A DNA stretch of 64,000 bases, from positions 1 through 64,000 of the forward strand of contig CANLEQ010000006.1 of NCBI GenBank assembly GCA_947489705.1, written 5' to 3'. Each line of letters opens with the position of its first letter. Within the stretch, counting starts at the first letter, position 1. Under the pieces are notes generated by a model that saw only the letters and a program-made list of their open reading frames with translations, searched no databases and was not told where the DNA came from. The position numbers were made by a program, and so were the translations under genes. Positions 42,421 to 51,743 of the stretch are shown in pieces. The stretch comes from an uncultured Paracoccaceae bacterium (GTDB lineage: Bacteria; Pseudomonadota; Alphaproteobacteria; Rhodobacterales; Rhodobacteraceae).

Positions 42421-43382
42421 CCGCCGCGCCTCCCGCCGTGGATGAGAAGGGCGAGCATCGCAGGGCCGCCCACCAGAGCGGTGAAGACGCCCGCTGGAAG
42501 GGAGACGCCTCCGAAAGGTATGTGGGCCAGCATGTCGGCTCCGAGCGCGATCAGCGCCCCCATTCCGGCCGATAGCGGCAGCATCGTTCCGGACCGCCCC
42601 GCGGCAAGCCGCGCCAGGGGCCCCGCAAGGAAGGCCACGAAGCTCAGCGGACCTGCCGCCGCGACCGACAGCGAGACCAGAACCGCGCAAAGGGCGGTCA
42701 CGGCGATCCGCGTCGCGTCGGGCCTGAGGCCGAGCGTCGCGGCCATGTCGTCGCCCATCTCCAGCCGGTCAACGCCGAAGGCGAGCCAACCGAACGCCGC
42801 CCCGCCGAATGCGAGCGCGGCCCCGAGCACGGCCGCGCTCGTCCAGGTGGCGGCGGCGAAGGAGCCGGTCAGGAACCGCAGGATCTCGGCCGCCTGGATG
42901 CCCGGGCTGAGGCTCAGAATGACGTCGGTGAGCATCGCCAGCATCAGCGCGATGCCGACGCCGATCAGCACGAGCGCGAGCGGCGAGAGGCCGTCGCGCC
43001 ATGCAAGGCCCACGACGAGGACGGCGGTGGCCATGCCGCCCGCCAGCGCCCCGATGCCCGCAAGGCTGGTCCCGCCGGTGATGGCCATCGTGACGGCCGC
43101 GCCGGCCGCGGCACCCGCCCCGAAGCCTATGATGTCGGGCGAGGCCAGCGGATTGCGCAGCATCACCTGCATCATCGTGCCCGCCATGCCGAGCACCGCC
43201 CCGGTGGCGAGCGCCGTGGCGATGCGCGGGCCGCGGAAATGCAGCATGATGGTCAGGTCGGGCTCGCGGCCCGCCAGGGCGCGCAGCAACGTCTCGAAAT
43301 CACCTCCCCGAAGGAGCGCCATGGCGACGAGCGCGAGGATCGCCGCCGCGGCGACGATATGGGCGGCTCTCATGCGGGTCAC
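42408..43382 (-). CDS. Iron-siderophore ABC transporter permease (FecD/FepG type)
   Basis: This 324-residue FecCD-family permease contains LHFRGPRIATALATGAVLGMAGTMMQVMLRNPLASPDIIGFGAGAA, RLEMGDDMAATLGL and AAAGPLSFVAFLAGPLARLAAG. Ten or so transmembrane helices are expected, as in BtuC. It overlaps the FecC-like gene by 4 bp. With that subunit it forms the inner-membrane channel for a ferric siderophore. Confidence 0.92.
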   Translation of the reverse strand: MTRMRAAHIVAAAAILALVAMALLRGGDFETLLRALAGREPDLTIMLHFRGPRIATALATGAVLGMAGTMMQVMLRNPLASPDIIGFGAGAAAGAAVTMAITGGTSLAGIGALAGGMATAVLVVGLAWRDGLSPLALVLIGVGIALMLAMLTDVILSLSPGIQAAEILRFLTGSFAAATWTSAAVLGAALAFGGAAFGWLAFGVDRLEMGDDMAATLGLRPDATRIAVTALCAVLVSLSVAAAGPLSFVAFLAGPLARLAAGRSGTMLPLSAGMGALIALGADMLAHIPFGGVSLPAGVFTALVGGPAMLALLIHGGRRGGWRS

Positions 43383-44353
43383 GCCGCGGGCCTTGCGTCA
43401 CGGCGTACCAGCCAGATCAGGAACGGACCGCCGATCAGCGTCACGCCGAGCCCCGCCTCGATCACCGTTCCGGGCAGGATCAGCCGCCCGGCAATATCGG
43501 CCGCAACCACGAGGATCGCGCCCAGAAGGGTCGCGCGAAACGCGAGCCGTCCCATGCCATCGACCCCCGTCATGCGCGCGACATGCGGGGCCACCAGCCC
43601 CACGAACGCGAGCGGGCCCGCGACCAGAACGGCCGCGGCACTGAGGAGCGCCACGGCGGCGAGCGTCGCCGAGTGTGTCGCGCCCACGCCGATGCCCAGA
43701 CTGCGTGCCGCATCGTCGCCGAGGGCAAGCGCATCGAGGCGGCGGGCCACCAGCGCGGCAAGCGCACATCCGGCCGCCACGGGCGGAAGGGCAGGGGGCA
43801 GATCGGACCAGCGCGTGCCGTCGACCGCCCCGACGGCCCAGTGGCGGAACGCGTCGAGGGCATAGCTGTCGACGAGGATGATTCCGCGTGTGAGTCCGCC
43901 CAGCACCGCCGTGACAGCGGCGCCCGCCAGGATCAGCGTGAGCGTACCGGGCGCCGTCGCACCGATCGCCACCACCGCGACCGCCGCGGCGAAGGCGCCG
44001 CCCAGGGCGGCGACGACCAACGTCGTGCCACTGGCCGGACCGCCGAGCCAGACGCTCAGCACGATGGCCAGCGCCGCGCCGGCATTGATGCCGAGCAGCC
44101 CCGGATCGGCCAGCGGGTTGCGCGTCAGCGTCTGGATCAGCGCGCCCGCAAGCCCCAGCGCGCCACCGGCAAGCATCGCCGCCAGAGTGCGCGGCAGACG
44201 CATGTCGCGCAGCACTATGCCAGCCGCATCCTCCGCGGCGGGCGGGACGATGATCGCGCCCAGTTCGAGCGGCGAGAATACCCCGCGCGCGCCCAGAAGG
44301 AGCGACGCCACCGCCAGGACTAGCAGCGCCGCACAAAGCGGGCCCCCGCGCAT
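43379..44353 (-). CDS. Iron-siderophore ABC transporter permease (FecC/FepD type)
   Basis: The 324-residue FecCD-family permease has LRDMRLPRTLAAMLAGGALGLAGALIQTLTRNPLADPGLLGINAGAAL, FRHWAVGAVDGTRWSDL, LALGDDAARSLGIGVGATH and VAGPLAFVGLVAPHVARMTGVDGM. The ATG at 44353 overlaps the binding-protein stop by 3 bp; the 583-aa ORF in the track is extended by antisense. Its sister permease gene follows directly. Confidence 0.92.
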   Translation of the reverse strand: MRGGPLCAALLVLAVASLLLGARGVFSPLELGAIIVPPAAEDAAGIVLRDMRLPRTLAAMLAGGALGLAGALIQTLTRNPLADPGLLGINAGAALAIVLSVWLGGPASGTTLVVAALGGAFAAAVAVVAIGATAPGTLTLILAGAAVTAVLGGLTRGIILVDSYALDAFRHWAVGAVDGTRWSDLPPALPPVAAGCALAALVARRLDALALGDDAARSLGIGVGATHSATLAAVALLSAAAVLVAGPLAFVGLVAPHVARMTGVDGMGRLAFRATLLGAILVVAADIAGRLILPGTVIEAGLGVTLIGGPFLIWLVRRDARPAA

Positions 44354-45369
44354 CACGGCCCGAGCCCCGCCGCCGCGACGCCGTCCACCGGCGTCGCGGG
44401 ATCGCCGTCGAGCGCCTGTTCGAGCCGCGGCACGAGCCGGTCGAGCGCATAGGGGATGCTGAGCGGCGTGCCGTAGCTCAGCGCCGCCGCCGTGTCGGGC
44501 GTGGCGACGACCTCGCGCCCTTCGGCAACCGCCCGCAAGCTCGCCCGCAGGGGCAGATCGGCGGCGGCACCGACGCCGGCCCCCAGATCGAGCCAGATCA
44601 GCACGTCGGCCTCGAGCGGATCGGTCAGTTCGGTATCGAGCCGGAAATAGAAGCCGCCGCGCGCCAGCCGGCGGGCCGCGTCGGGGGCGCGGAAGCCCAG
44701 GCGCCCGAGAATGTCGGATCGCGGGTCCTCGGGGCCATAGATCAGCGGCCCCTCCGGCCAGGCGATCACCGCCGTGCTGCCGGCCCAACCGGGATGCGCC
44801 GCGCGGATCGCCGCGAACCGTGCCAGCAGATCCGCCCGGATCTCGCGCGCGCGTGCACTCCGACCGGTCGCGGTCCCGATCATCTGGAGCATGCGCGGCC
44901 AGGTCGCGCTGAATTCGGTGCCGCCTTCGGGCGGGGCCAGCACCGGCGCGATCCGCGACAGCGCGTCGTATTCCGCGCGGGTGATGCCGGAATAGACGGC
45001 CTCGATCAGGTCGGGCTCGAGCCGCGCCACGGCTTCGAGGTCGATCTCGCCGCGCAGGATAAGGGGCGCGTCCGGCCCGTCGAAGGGCGGTGTCCAGGGC
45101 CAGAGGCCCTCCGCGTCGCCGCCATACCATGCGCGATAGGCAAGCGGCGACACACCCAACGCCCGCAGGTAATCGACGCCGGTATAGGAAAGGCTCACGA
45201 CGCGCTCCGGGCTATCCCCGACGATCGTCGTGCCCCAGCGGTGATCGATCTCGACCGAGGCGGCCGCGATTCCGGGCAAGGCAAGAACAATCGCCAGAAG
45301 CCATGGAAATGCTGGAATTCGCACCGATCCGATCAAATTTCCGTTTCCTCCGGGCGGCGGATTTGTCAT
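44353..45369 (-). CDS. Iron-siderophore periplasmic binding protein (FecB/FhuD type)
   Basis: The 338-residue protein has a hydrophobic signal (FPWLLAIVLALPGIAAAS) and a TroA/BtuF-like fold: RVVSLSYTGVDYLRALGVSPLAYRAWYGG, DLEAVARLEPDLIEAVYSGI, ALSRIAPVLAPPEG and VLIWLDLGAGVGA. The ATG at 45369 is chosen so that the signal peptide is N-terminal; the track start is far upstream in the divergent receptor gene. It faces the TonB-dependent receptor across 82 bp that must hold both promoters. Confidence 0.9.
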   Translation of the reverse strand: MTNPPPGGNGNLIGSVRIPAFPWLLAIVLALPGIAAASVEIDHRWGTTIVGDSPERVVSLSYTGVDYLRALGVSPLAYRAWYGGDAEGLWPWTPPFDGPDAPLILRGEIDLEAVARLEPDLIEAVYSGITRAEYDALSRIAPVLAPPEGGTEFSATWPRMLQMIGTATGRSARAREIRADLLARFAAIRAAHPGWAGSTAVIAWPEGPLIYGPEDPRSDILGRLGFRAPDAARRLARGGFYFRLDTELTDPLEADVLIWLDLGAGVGAAADLPLRASLRAVAEGREVVATPDTAAALSYGTPLSIPYALDRLVPRLEQALDGDPATPVDGVAAAGLGP

Positions 45370-45451
45370 AGCTGCCGTGAACCCGATTTTTTTAGTCGGA
45401 AACACGCCACCCCTTTGCGGCATCCGCGAAGGATCCGCAACCGGAGACACA

Positions 45452-47584
45452 ATGACCCGTACCGCATCGCCCGCCCGGACCCGAACGTTCCTCTTGTCGG
45501 GGCTCATGCTTCTGACGGCAAGCCCGATGGCGCTGGCCCAGGCCGCGCAGGACGGGTTTCTCGGAACCATCGTGCTCAACACGCAGGAAGACGCGACCGG
45601 CCCGGTCGCGGGCGAGGCCAATCCGCTGACCGTGACGGGGTCGAAATTCCCGATGCAGCTCACCGAGGTTCCGCAATCGCTGACCGTGCTCGGCACCGAG
45701 GAGATCGACGTCTTCAACGCCGACCGGGTGAGCGAGACGCTGCGCTACGTTCCCGGCGTGACGAGCGACGTGTTCGGCAACGACGACGATTACGACTGGC
45801 TCAGGATCCGCGGGTTCCAGGCCGACCAGACGGGCGTCTATCTCGACAATGCGCAGAACCTGTCCTTCGCGTTCGGGTCGTTCTTCATCGACCCCTATAC
45901 GCTCGAGCGGATCGAGGTGCTGCGCGGGCCGTCCTCGGCACTTTATGGCGGATCGAACCCCGGGGGGATCATCAACTACGTGTCGAAACGTCCCGGCGGC
46001 CGGGTGCGCGAGTTGGCCTTCGGGATCGACGACGCACCGGCGGGCACCGTGAAGTTCGACTACGGCGACGACCTGTCCAACGGGGCCGCCTATCGCTTCA
46101 CCGGGCGGCTGGTCGGCGGCGACAAGTACGACGAGTTCAACGACGGCATCCGCGGCACCTTCGCGCCGGGCTACACGTTCACGCTCGACAGCGGCACGGA
46201 GGTGACCCTTCTGGCGAATCTCCACGCCGCCGAGGAAAAGCACAACGGCAGTACCTTCCTGCCTTACTCCGGCACGGTGGAAGAAACGGCCCAGTTCGGC
46301 CGCATCGACGACGACGCTAATTTCTCCGACCCCGACTGGGACAGCTACAAGCGCCGGCAGGCCTCGGTCACAGGGATCGTCGAGCATGAATTCGCGAACG
46401 GTTTCACCCTGACGGGCGTGGGCCGGCTCGGCGTCGCGAGCGTGGAGGAGAGCTACTACTATCCGTTCGGCTATGCCGGGTTCGCCCAGACGCCGCAGGA
46501 CGAGGCGGGTACGCTCAGCCTGATCGCGTTCCAGCACGACACGCTGGTGCGCACCGCGCAGACCGACCTTCGCTATTACGGAACGGTCGATACCGGCGGC
46601 GTGCAGCATGATCTGCTGGTGGGTCTCGACGCGCGGTTCTACGAGATCGACGAGACTCAGGCCTCCGGGTCCGGCACGACCACGGTGGTGGACTCGTTCG
46701 ATCCCGGCACGCCGACCCTCGGCGCGCCCTATCAGGATGCGACGACGCGCCAGCGCCAGATCGGTCTCTATGCCCAGGACCAGATCCGTTTCGGCGGCGG
46801 TTTCATCGCCACGGGCAACCTGCGTCACGATTGGGTCGATACCGAACAGGATGGCGGTGCGGGATTCTCGCGAGAGGACAGCGAGACGTCCTGGCGGGTC
46901 GCGCTGGCCTACGAGACGCAGACCGGTCTCACGCCCTATCTGAGCTATGCGAGCTTCTTCAATCCGCTGATCGCCTCGCCGGCCTCTGGTGTCACCGAAC
47001 CGGAAACCGGCGACCAGATCGAGTTCGGGGTGAAGTGGCTGCCCGAGGGGCGCGATTTCACGCTGGCCGCCGCGGCCTTCACCATCGACCGCGAGAATAC
47101 CGTGACCGGCGTGTTCCCCGATTTCGACCAGCTCGGCGAGGTCGAATCGAACGGATTGGAACTTGAGGGAACATACGATTTCGGCAATGGCCTCGCGATT
47201 GCCGGGACCGCGACCTATCTCGACGTCGAGATCACCGAGGACAGCGACGAGGCGCTCGTCGGGATGACGCCCACTCTGATCCCCGATACCGAGATCACGT
47301 TGCGCGCCGATTACACCTTCGAGGGAGAGCTCGACGGCCTGACGCTGGGCGCGGGCCTGCGCCATCGCGGCGAAAGCTACGCGACCGACGACAATACGCT
47401 CGAGGTGCCGAGCAACACGCTCGTCGATCTTTATGCGGGATATTCCTTCGCCGGCGACTGGATCGCCGATCTCGCCGTGACCAATCTCGGCGACGAGCGG
47501 CACGTGACCGGCTGCCAGGACGCCTATACCTGCTCCTACGGCGCGGGGCGCGAGGTCAGCTTCCAGGTCAGCCGCACCTGGTAG
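45452..47584 (+). CDS. TonB-dependent siderophore receptor (FhuA/FpvA type)
   Basis: The 710-residue outer-membrane receptor has a signal peptide (FLLSGLMLLTASPMALAQ). Next comes a plug domain with TGSKFPMQLTEVPQSLTVLGTEEID, LRYVPGVTSDVFG, RIRGFQADQTGVYLDN, RIEVLRGPSSALYGGSNPGGIINYVSKRP, then a 22-strand-type barrel ending in an aromatic residue (SFQVSRTW). No N-terminal secretin/TonB signalling domain is present, so it is a pure transporter. The ATG at 45452 has GGAGAC upstream. It is divergent from the FecBCDE-type genes and should hand over the same ferric siderophore. No siderophore biosynthesis genes are visible. Confidence 0.92.
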   Translation: MTRTASPARTRTFLLSGLMLLTASPMALAQAAQDGFLGTIVLNTQEDATGPVAGEANPLTVTGSKFPMQLTEVPQSLTVLGTEEIDVFNADRVSETLRYVPGVTSDVFGNDDDYDWLRIRGFQADQTGVYLDNAQNLSFAFGSFFIDPYTLERIEVLRGPSSALYGGSNPGGIINYVSKRPGGRVRELAFGIDDAPAGTVKFDYGDDLSNGAAYRFTGRLVGGDKYDEFNDGIRGTFAPGYTFTLDSGTEVTLLANLHAAEEKHNGSTFLPYSGTVEETAQFGRIDDDANFSDPDWDSYKRRQASVTGIVEHEFANGFTLTGVGRLGVASVEESYYYPFGYAGFAQTPQDEAGTLSLIAFQHDTLVRTAQTDLRYYGTVDTGGVQHDLLVGLDARFYEIDETQASGSGTTTVVDSFDPGTPTLGAPYQDATTRQRQIGLYAQDQIRFGGGFIATGNLRHDWVDTEQDGGAGFSREDSETSWRVALAYETQTGLTPYLSYASFFNPLIASPASGVTEPETGDQIEFGVKWLPEGRDFTLAAAAFTIDRENTVTGVFPDFDQLGEVESNGLELEGTYDFGNGLAIAGTATYLDVEITEDSDEALVGMTPTLIPDTEITLRADYTFEGELDGLTLGAGLRHRGESYATDDNTLEVPSNTLVDLYAGYSFAGDWIADLAVTNLGDERHVTGCQDAYTCSYGAGREVSFQVSRTW

Positions 47585-47720
47585 GGCCGGGGCGGGGACG
47601 GTCGGATCGTGCCCGCCTTTCTCTCCCGCTGTCCAAAGGAATGTTCCGCCGCCCCGCTGGGCAACTCTTCCGCTTGGCCGTAGAATTGCGCCGATACCTG
47701 TCGCAGCGGAGCGCCCGACG

Positions 47721-49061
47721 ATGACCGAGACCCACACCAGCCCCGACGAGATCCGGACCCTCTTCTCCCGTGCCATGTCGGCGATGTACCGCGACGAGGT
47801 TCCCGCCTACGGCACGCTTCTGGAACTCGTGCGGCATGTGAACGACGGCTATCTCGACACGCGGCCGGACGAACGCGCTCGCCTGGAGCGGCTGGGGGAG
47901 CTCGACCGCATCGGCGAGGAGCGTCACGGCGCCATCCGCCTCGGCACCGCGGCGGAGCTTGCGACGATCCGGCGGCTCTTTGCGGTGATGGGCATGTATC
48001 CGGTCGGCTATTACGACCTTTCGGTGGCCGGCGTGCCGGTACATTCCACCGCGTTCCGCCCCGTGGACGAGGCGGCGTTGCGCGCGAACCCGTTCCGCGT
48101 CTTCACCTCGCTGCTGCGGCTCGAGCTGATCGACGATGCCGATCTGCGGGCCGAGGCCGAGGGTATCCTCGCCGCGCGCGAGATCTTCACGCCCGGGTGC
48201 CGCCGTCTGATCGACCGCGCCGAGGCGCAGGGCGGGCTTGCCGCGCAGGACGCGGAGGCGTTCGTCACGGAGGCGCTCGAGACGTTCCGGTGGCATTCGG
48301 ATGCCCTCGTCACCGCCGATATGTACCGCCGCCTCCATGCCGCGCACAGGCTGGTCGCCGACGTGGTCAGCTTTCGCGGCCCGCATATCAACCACCTGAC
48401 GCCGCGCACGCTCGATATCGACCGCGCGCAAGCCGAGATGCCCGCGCGCGGCATCGCGCCCAAGGCCGTGGTCGAGGGGCCGCCGCCGCGCAACGTGCCG
48501 ATCCTGTTGCGACAGACGTCGTTCAAGGCGCTCGAGGAGAGTGTCTCCTTTCGAGACGACAATGCGGCGGGTCGCGGTCGCCACACCGCCCGTTTCGGCG
48601 AGATCGAGCAACGCGGGCTTGCCCTGACGCCCAAGGGTCAGGCCCTCTACGACCGGCTGCTGGCCGAGGCCCGCGCCAAGGTGACGCCGGCCGCCGACGG
48701 CTCGAACGCGGCGGATTATGTCGCGACGCTGCAAGAGGTCTTCGCGGAGTTTCCCGACGATCTGGAGACGTTGCGCCGCGAGGCCTTGGGCTATTTCCGT
48801 TACCGCGCCGATCCGACCGCCGCGGGCGGGATGCGCGCGGATCCCATCGTCTACGAGGATTTCCTGCCGGTGAGTGCCGCGGGCATCTTTCAGTCCAATC
48901 TGGGCGATGTGGCCGCGACGGCCTTGGCCGCCACGCCCGGCCAGGACCGGTTCGAGGCCGCGCTCGGCGCGCCGGTCCAAGATCTTCACGCGCTCTATGC
49001 CGGGATCGAGGCCGCGTCGCGCGACCGGGCCCGTGCCGACATCGACGCGACAATCGCCTGA
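47721..49061 (+). CDS. hglS: 2-oxoadipate dioxygenase/decarboxylase (DUF1338, HglS family)
   Basis: The 446-residue DUF1338 protein has a VOC-like metalloenzyme fold. Recognisable segments include YGTLLELVRHVNDGYL, VGYYDLSVAGVPVHSTAFRPV, FTSLLRLELI, SFRGPHINHLTPRTLDID with likely Fe-binding His, FRYRADP and YEDFLPVSAAGIFQSNLG. HglS converts 2-oxoadipate to D-2-hydroxyglutarate using O2, a step in D-lysine catabolism. It lies 12 bp before the amaB-like gene, which produces 2-aminoadipate, and this supports the assignment. The aminotransferase and earlier steps are not in the window. Confidence 0.87.
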   Translation: MTETHTSPDEIRTLFSRAMSAMYRDEVPAYGTLLELVRHVNDGYLDTRPDERARLERLGELDRIGEERHGAIRLGTAAELATIRRLFAVMGMYPVGYYDLSVAGVPVHSTAFRPVDEAALRANPFRVFTSLLRLELIDDADLRAEAEGILAAREIFTPGCRRLIDRAEAQGGLAAQDAEAFVTEALETFRWHSDALVTADMYRRLHAAHRLVADVVSFRGPHINHLTPRTLDIDRAQAEMPARGIAPKAVVEGPPPRNVPILLRQTSFKALEESVSFRDDNAAGRGRHTARFGEIEQRGLALTPKGQALYDRLLAEARAKVTPAADGSNAADYVATLQEVFAEFPDDLETLRREALGYFRYRADPTAAGGMRADPIVYEDFLPVSAAGIFQSNLGDVAATALAATPGQDRFEAALGAPVQDLHALYAGIEAASRDRARADIDATIA

Positions 49062-49073
49062 AAGGACCGACAT

Positions 49074-50597
49074 ATGCCGACCAGACCCCTCGCAACCGTC
49101 ACGCGCGACACCATGACGGCCTGCGGCGTCACAGCCACGCTCGATCATCGAGGGGGTATGGAGGTGCGATCCCCCCTGACCGGCGAGACCGTCGCGACCC
49201 TCGCGCATCATCGGGCCGAGGAGACCGCGACGGCCATCGCGAAGGCCGTCGAAGCGTTCCGGACCTGGCGCATGGTTCCCGCACCGCGGCGGGGCGAGCT
49301 CGTGCGGCTCTTCGGGGAGGAGCTGCGCAAGTCCAAGGAGGATCTCGGTCGCATGGTGTCGATCGAGGCGGGCAAGTCGCCCTCCGAAGGGCAGGGCGAG
49401 GTGCAGGAGATGATCGACATCTGCGACTTCGCCGTGGGCCTCTCGCGGCAGCTCTACGGCCTGACCATCGCCACCGAGCGGCCGGGCCACAGGATGATGG
49501 AGACCTGGCATCCGCTGGGCGTCGTCGGCATCATCACCGCGTTCAACTTTCCCTGCGCGCCCTGGGCCTGGAACGCGGCCCTGGCGCTCGTCTGCGGCGA
49601 TCCGGTCGTGTGGAAGCCGTCGGAGAAGACGCCGATGACCGCGCTCGCATGTCAGGCGGTGCTCGACCGGGCGATCGCGCGGTTCGGTCCCGACGCGCCC
49701 GACGGATTGAGCCAGGTGCTGGTCGGCGGGCCTGATGTCGGCGAGGCGCTGGTCGAAAGCGAAAGCGTCGCGCTGATCTCGGCCACCGGCTCCACCCGGA
49801 TGGGGCGAATCGTCGGGCCGAAGGTTGCGGCGCGGTTCGGGCGATGCGTGCTCGAGCTCGGCGGCAACAATGCCGGGATCGTGTGCCCCTCGGCCGATCT
49901 CGACATGGCCTTGCGCGCCATCGCCTTCGGCGCGATGGGCACGGCGGGGCAACGCTGCACCACGACGCGCAGGCTCTTCGTGCACGCCGACGTCTATGAC
50001 CGGTTGGTCCCCGCGCTGAAGAAGGCCTGCGCGTCGGTCACGGTCGGCAACCCGCTCCAAACCGATGCGCTCGTGGGTCCGCTGATCGACCGTGCGGCCT
50101 TCGATGGCATGCGGGCCGCGCTCCTTGAGGCGCGCGAGGCCGGCGGCCGCGTCGAAGGCGGCACGCGCGAGGCGTTGGGGCCCGACACCGCCTATTACGT
50201 CCGGCCCGCGATCGTCGAGATGCCCGATCAGGGCGGTCCCGTCACGCGCGAGACATTCGCGCCGATCCTCTACGTGATGCGGTATTCCGATTTCGACGCG
50301 GCACTCGACATGCACAATGCCGTGGGCGGCGGGTTGTCGTCGTCGATCTTCACGACGGACCTGCGCGAGATGGAGACGTTTCTGTCGGCGCGCGGATCGG
50401 ATTGCGGCATCGCCAACGTCAACATCGGTACGTCCGGTGCCGAGATCGGCGGCGCCTTCGGAGGAGAGAAGGAAACCGGCGGCGGGCGCGAGAGCGGTTC
50501 GGACGCCTGGCGCAACTACATGCGGCGGGCCACGAACACGATCAACTATTCCCGCGAATTGCCGCTGGCGCAGGGGGTGAGCTTCGACATCGGCTGA
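49074..50597 (+). CDS. amaB: L-aminoadipate-semialdehyde (piperideine-6-carboxylate) dehydrogenase
   Basis: This 507-residue ALDH7-family enzyme has IITAFNFPCAPWAWNAALALVCGD, SATGSTRMGR, catalytic Glu in LELGGNNAGIV, catalytic Cys in GTAGQRCTTTRRLFVH, and the ALDH7-specific NIGTSGAEIGGAFGGEKETGGGRESGSDAWRNYMRR. It oxidises aminoadipate semialdehyde to 2-aminoadipate in lysine degradation. It overlaps nothing but follows hglS by 12 bp with AAAGGAC at the start. It converges with a glycosyltransferase gene 12 bp away. Confidence 0.88.
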   Translation: MPTRPLATVTRDTMTACGVTATLDHRGGMEVRSPLTGETVATLAHHRAEETATAIAKAVEAFRTWRMVPAPRRGELVRLFGEELRKSKEDLGRMVSIEAGKSPSEGQGEVQEMIDICDFAVGLSRQLYGLTIATERPGHRMMETWHPLGVVGIITAFNFPCAPWAWNAALALVCGDPVVWKPSEKTPMTALACQAVLDRAIARFGPDAPDGLSQVLVGGPDVGEALVESESVALISATGSTRMGRIVGPKVAARFGRCVLELGGNNAGIVCPSADLDMALRAIAFGAMGTAGQRCTTTRRLFVHADVYDRLVPALKKACASVTVGNPLQTDALVGPLIDRAAFDGMRAALLEAREAGGRVEGGTREALGPDTAYYVRPAIVEMPDQGGPVTRETFAPILYVMRYSDFDAALDMHNAVGGGLSSSIFTTDLREMETFLSARGSDCGIANVNIGTSGAEIGGAFGGEKETGGGRESGSDAWRNYMRRATNTINYSRELPLAQGVSFDIG

Positions 50598-50609
50598 CGG
50601 CGCGGACGC

Positions 50610-51743
50610 TCAGCGAAGGCTGCCCTGCCGCGCCGGAAGCTTGACCTGCTCGAACGCCACCGGCGGCGCCGACGCGGTCATGCCGTCGCGCGCGGCGTCG
50701 TAGGTCCGCTCGAGACTGTCGAGCATGATCTTCAGCGAATAATGCCGCTCGACGCGGTCTCGCGGGATCTCGCGGGGGATCTCCAGGGCTTCCTTCGCCG
50801 CGCGGGCGAGTGCGGCCGGATCGCCGGGCGCGGCAAAGCGGCCCGCCGGGCCGATGACCTCGCGCACGGCGCCCATATCGGTCGCAGCGACGGCAAGACC
50901 GCAGGCCATCGCCTCGATCGCCACGAGACCGAACGGCTCGTCCCAGAGCGGCGTGAAGAAGAGGATCGAGGCGCGGGCGATCGCGGCGGCGAGGTCCGCA
51001 TTCGACAGATGACCGCCATAGCGGATGGACGGACCCAGAAGCGGCCTCAACTCGGCGTCGAAATAGCCTTGATGCTCGATCGGACCGAAGAGGGTCAGCG
51101 GCAGTCCCGCGATCCGCGCCGCCTGGGCCGCGAGATGCGGTCCCTTGGTGGCGGTGATGCGGCCCGCCCAGACGGCGCTGCCGTCGCCGCGCGCGGAAAA
51201 CGGCCATTCGCCGAGGTCGATGCCGTTCGGCACGACATGGGTCTCGTTCGGGGCGCCGTCGGGCCACCATGCGTGGCGCTGGCGTTCGGAGCAGATCGTG
51301 AAATGCGACCACGGCGCCGCGCTGTCGTGGACCGCGCGTTGCAGCACCGGAAAGGGCGGCACGTGCAGCGACGTGACCATCGGCACGCGGTCGCGACGGG
51401 CCATGCGGGGCGGAAAGCGGTGCAGGCAATTGTTGTGGATTACGTCGTAGCCGCCCTCGCGCAGGGCGGTGACGGCCTGTTCGAAGGCCAGATCGAGATA
51501 TTGCGTCAATTCCGGCGTGCCGTTGAAGCGATGCCAGGGATAGGCGCGGTCGTAATGTTCCTCGAGGATCGGCCAGAGTGGCACCTCGCCGTCGCTGTCG
51601 CCGGTGGCGAAGAGGGTGACGTCGTGTCCGCGCGCGCGAAGACCCCGCACGAGGTGCCACGAATGGGCCTCCATCCCGCCCATGAAGGGCCGCGCGATCG
51701 GATAGCGGACATGGGACAGGACGGCGATGCGCAGCGGGTTCAC
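50610..51743 (-). CDS. Glycosyltransferase family 4 protein
   Basis: The 377-residue GT4 enzyme of GT-B fold has the N-terminal RIAVLSHVRYPIARPFMGGMEAHSWHLVRGLRARGHDVTLFATG. The donor-binding C-terminal half has VPNGIDLGEWPF, VWAGRITATKGPHLAAQAA and the EPFGLVAIEAMACGLAVAATDMG motif with the nucleotide-sugar-contacting Glu. It is a retaining transferase with unknown donor and acceptor. It overlaps the GT2 gene by 4 bp and is the last of four co-oriented carbohydrate genes. Confidence 0.9.
   Translation of the reverse strand: MNPLRIAVLSHVRYPIARPFMGGMEAHSWHLVRGLRARGHDVTLFATGDSDGEVPLWPILEEHYDRAYPWHRFNGTPELTQYLDLAFEQAVTALREGGYDVIHNNCLHRFPPRMARRDRVPMVTSLHVPPFPVLQRAVHDSAAPWSHFTICSERQRHAWWPDGAPNETHVVPNGIDLGEWPFSARGDGSAVWAGRITATKGPHLAAQAARIAGLPLTLFGPIEHQGYFDAELRPLLGPSIRYGGHLSNADLAAAIARASILFFTPLWDEPFGLVAIEAMACGLAVAATDMGAVREVIGPAGRFAAPGDPAALARAAKEALEIPREIPRDRVERHYSLKIMLDSLERTYDAARDGMTASAPPVAFEQVKLPARQGSLR

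Noticed and set aside
45392-47776. A 794-aa minus-strand ORF.
   Set aside because: Antisense shadow of the TonB-dependent receptor; His/Arg/Glu-rich and without domains.
47568-50315. A 915-aa minus-strand ORF.
   Set aside because: Antisense shadow of hglS and amaB, both with clear family motifs on the plus strand.
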